DNA of 64,000 bases. It comes from an uncultured Bacteroidota bacterium. GTDB taxonomy: Bacteria; Bacteroidota; Bacteroidia; Flavobacteriales; Schleiferiaceae. Shown piece by piece: positions 63,901-64,000 of this stretch. Where the stretch lies: NCBI GenBank assembly GCA_913057235.1, contig CAJXNI010000006.1:1-64000 (forward strand). The letters run 5' to 3'. The translations under genes were made by a program, and so were the position numbers. The number at the start of each line of letters is the position of its first letter. The first letter of the stretch is position 1. Under the pieces are notes generated by a model. That model was not told the origin of the DNA and did no database searches. It saw nothing but the letters and a program-made list of their open reading frames with translations.

Positions 63901-64000
63901 TAAAACCGCATGCCAGTCGGCTTGTGATTCTAACGCCATTGTTTTTGGTGATGTGAATAATAAAGAAAGCCAGGTATTTAAATTGAAGGAAGATAAGCGT
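60941..64000 (+). CDS. actB: Alternative complex III subunit ActB (partial, runs off the window)
   Basis: 1020 codons visible, no stop before the window ends. A twin-arginine motif TTRRDFLKYMGF lies at R51-R52, after an unusual 48-residue N-terminal part with WRGIAELENPE typical of ActB. The large first part is a molybdopterin-oxidoreductase-like domain that has lost the cofactor in this family. From about residue 785 follows a ferredoxin-like part: C792/795/798/802 (CDGCGACVIAC), C870/873/878/882 (CQHCNHAPCETVC), CIGTRYCANNCP, CSMCIQ and ACQSAC, enough for four Fe-S clusters. It takes electrons from menaquinol through the ActC neighbour. Confidence 0.93.
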   Translation, partial: MAENKKYWRGIAELENPELTEKLGANEFADDLPTSEFLGDKEKLESSSTTRRDFLKYMGFSTAAATIAACESPVYESLPYVVAPEEVIPGIANYYATTYFDGYDFSSVLIKTREGRPIKVENNKLAKYNGGANTRVHASVLNLYDATRLQKPLAAGKETTWAELDDAVIKGMAAADAAGKQVVLLTSTVMSPTTLKLVNQLAEKYANFKHVAADALSYSEKLDAIEAATGKRALPTYDFTKASVIVSFGADFLGDWTGQRVSGDYAKRRVPGKDMSRHIQFESNLSLTGSNADKRYKVTQAQMGNELVALHNAIASAKGKRTLPAASSKYAKEMDSIAQELIKAGKNALVVNGANNADYEHVAIAINQMLGNDGTTLSYSERAYFRSGNDRKAEALVADMKAGKVGALMVHNLNPVYSLPKSWAFADALKKVETTVAISQKNDETASLCKYVAAENNPLESWGDYQPVDGYYTLQQPVIQKLFNTRQLEECLMSWTKESGSYQSFLKNNWGSSILGSKLWSEALHDGVFTSNAQPADGAVLGAATNESDTTATANSGTTGSVNLDASANRIKNAKAPKFELNFYAKVGMGAGILANNPWLQEFPDPLTRISWDNYLTISKADAVELGLNNTTESNGAINGMYVTLTANGQKLEKVPALIQPGQAKGTVGLAVGYGRQGAGKVADGVGVNAFTIMNGAHSAPVEIEVMTDAEEHGFASVQLAHTMMGRNIVKETDLQTFLTKPAQSESGDGWNQKPVFETYSGPMDADNANLWDDFDHETGHMWNMSIDLNLCDGCGACVIACHSENNVPVVGKEEVRKHRDMHWLRIDRYYSSETTEETASEEGQSAIDMYADMEEPSENPEVFFQPVMCQHCNHAPCETVCPVAATTHSQEGLNHMTYNRCIGTRYCANNCPYKVRRFNWFLYHDNPGRFGDNYSMNDDLGRMVLNPDVTVRSRGVMEKCSMCIQRIQLGKLEAKKNGVALKDGQVKTACQSACDSNAIVFGDVNNKESQVFKLKEDKR

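Noticed and set aside
1-64000. CRISPR arrays, tRNA, rRNA and insertion sequences
   Set aside because: No regular direct repeats, cloverleaf sequences, rRNA words or transposase genes were recognised on either strand.

Overview
The window is chromosomal DNA of a member of the Bacteroidota, most probably a marine-type flavobacterium (Flavobacteriales; a Cryomorphaceae/Schleiferiaceae-like lineage is a guess, not a proof). The signs are: four secreted proteins with type IX secretion (T9SS) C-terminal sorting domains, three of type A and one of the gliding/CHU_C type B; promoters of the Bacteroidota form TAnnTTTG, often so close to the start codon that the mRNA must be nearly leaderless; a MurF-alanine racemase fusion; a DnaG primase without zinc ligands; rnpA beside hemD rather than rpmH; and an alternative complex III (Act) operon with ActA and the mono-heme subunit fused.

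Layout. 1-1413 is a small accessory patch: the tail of what looks like a restriction-modification type methyltransferase, two small genes of poorly known function and a cluster of palindromes. 1414-5536 holds a T9SS cargo protein, a probable cold-shock operon (DEAD-box helicase plus cold-shock-domain protein behind a leader of about 230 nt), a MarC-family membrane protein and a DUF3109 protein. 5950-9472 is nrdB-nrdA (class Ia ribonucleotide reductase). 9564-12427 has small unknown genes, two tiny membrane-peptide genes missed by length cut-offs, a BetR-like regulator and a DUF962 protein. A decayed secreted-protein gene lies at 12561-12717. 12726-14428 is gcdH-apt. 14498-18924 carries a T9SS protein, DUF4271, hemD, rnpA and an S41 protease.

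18911-30987 is a surface-polysaccharide locus: two O-antigen ligase/polymerase-like proteins, two GT2 enzymes, a Wzx-like flippase, a sulfotransferase and an unrecognised partner on the opposite strand, two left-handed beta-helix acyltransferases, an SpsF-like cytidylyltransferase, a NeuB/SpsE-like sugar-acid synthase, a GT2 fused to a degenerate CMP-sialate-synthetase-like domain, and a WecA/TagO-like initiating transferase. Together they suggest an acidic (nonulosonate-like), acylated and possibly sulfated glycan. This is the most original region.

31091-47575 is mainly housekeeping: dnaG, a frame-shifted T9SS type B gene, mscS-like, polyprenyl diphosphate synthase, rlmN, a coupled pair made of a 'bacterial toxin 23'-like beta-rich protein and a lipoprotein, queA, tdk, murF-alr, an M1 peptidase lipoprotein and a holin-like membrane protein. 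47590-50500 is an operon mmcQ-like / DUF502 / secreted PNGase F-like protein. 51331-53924 is ftsX-DUF3098-uppP-truB. 54343-58977 is rimP-nusA-infB. The window ends with a SPOR protein and the start of the alternative complex III operon (actA, then actB running off the end). No tRNA, rRNA, CRISPR array, IS element or prophage was seen.
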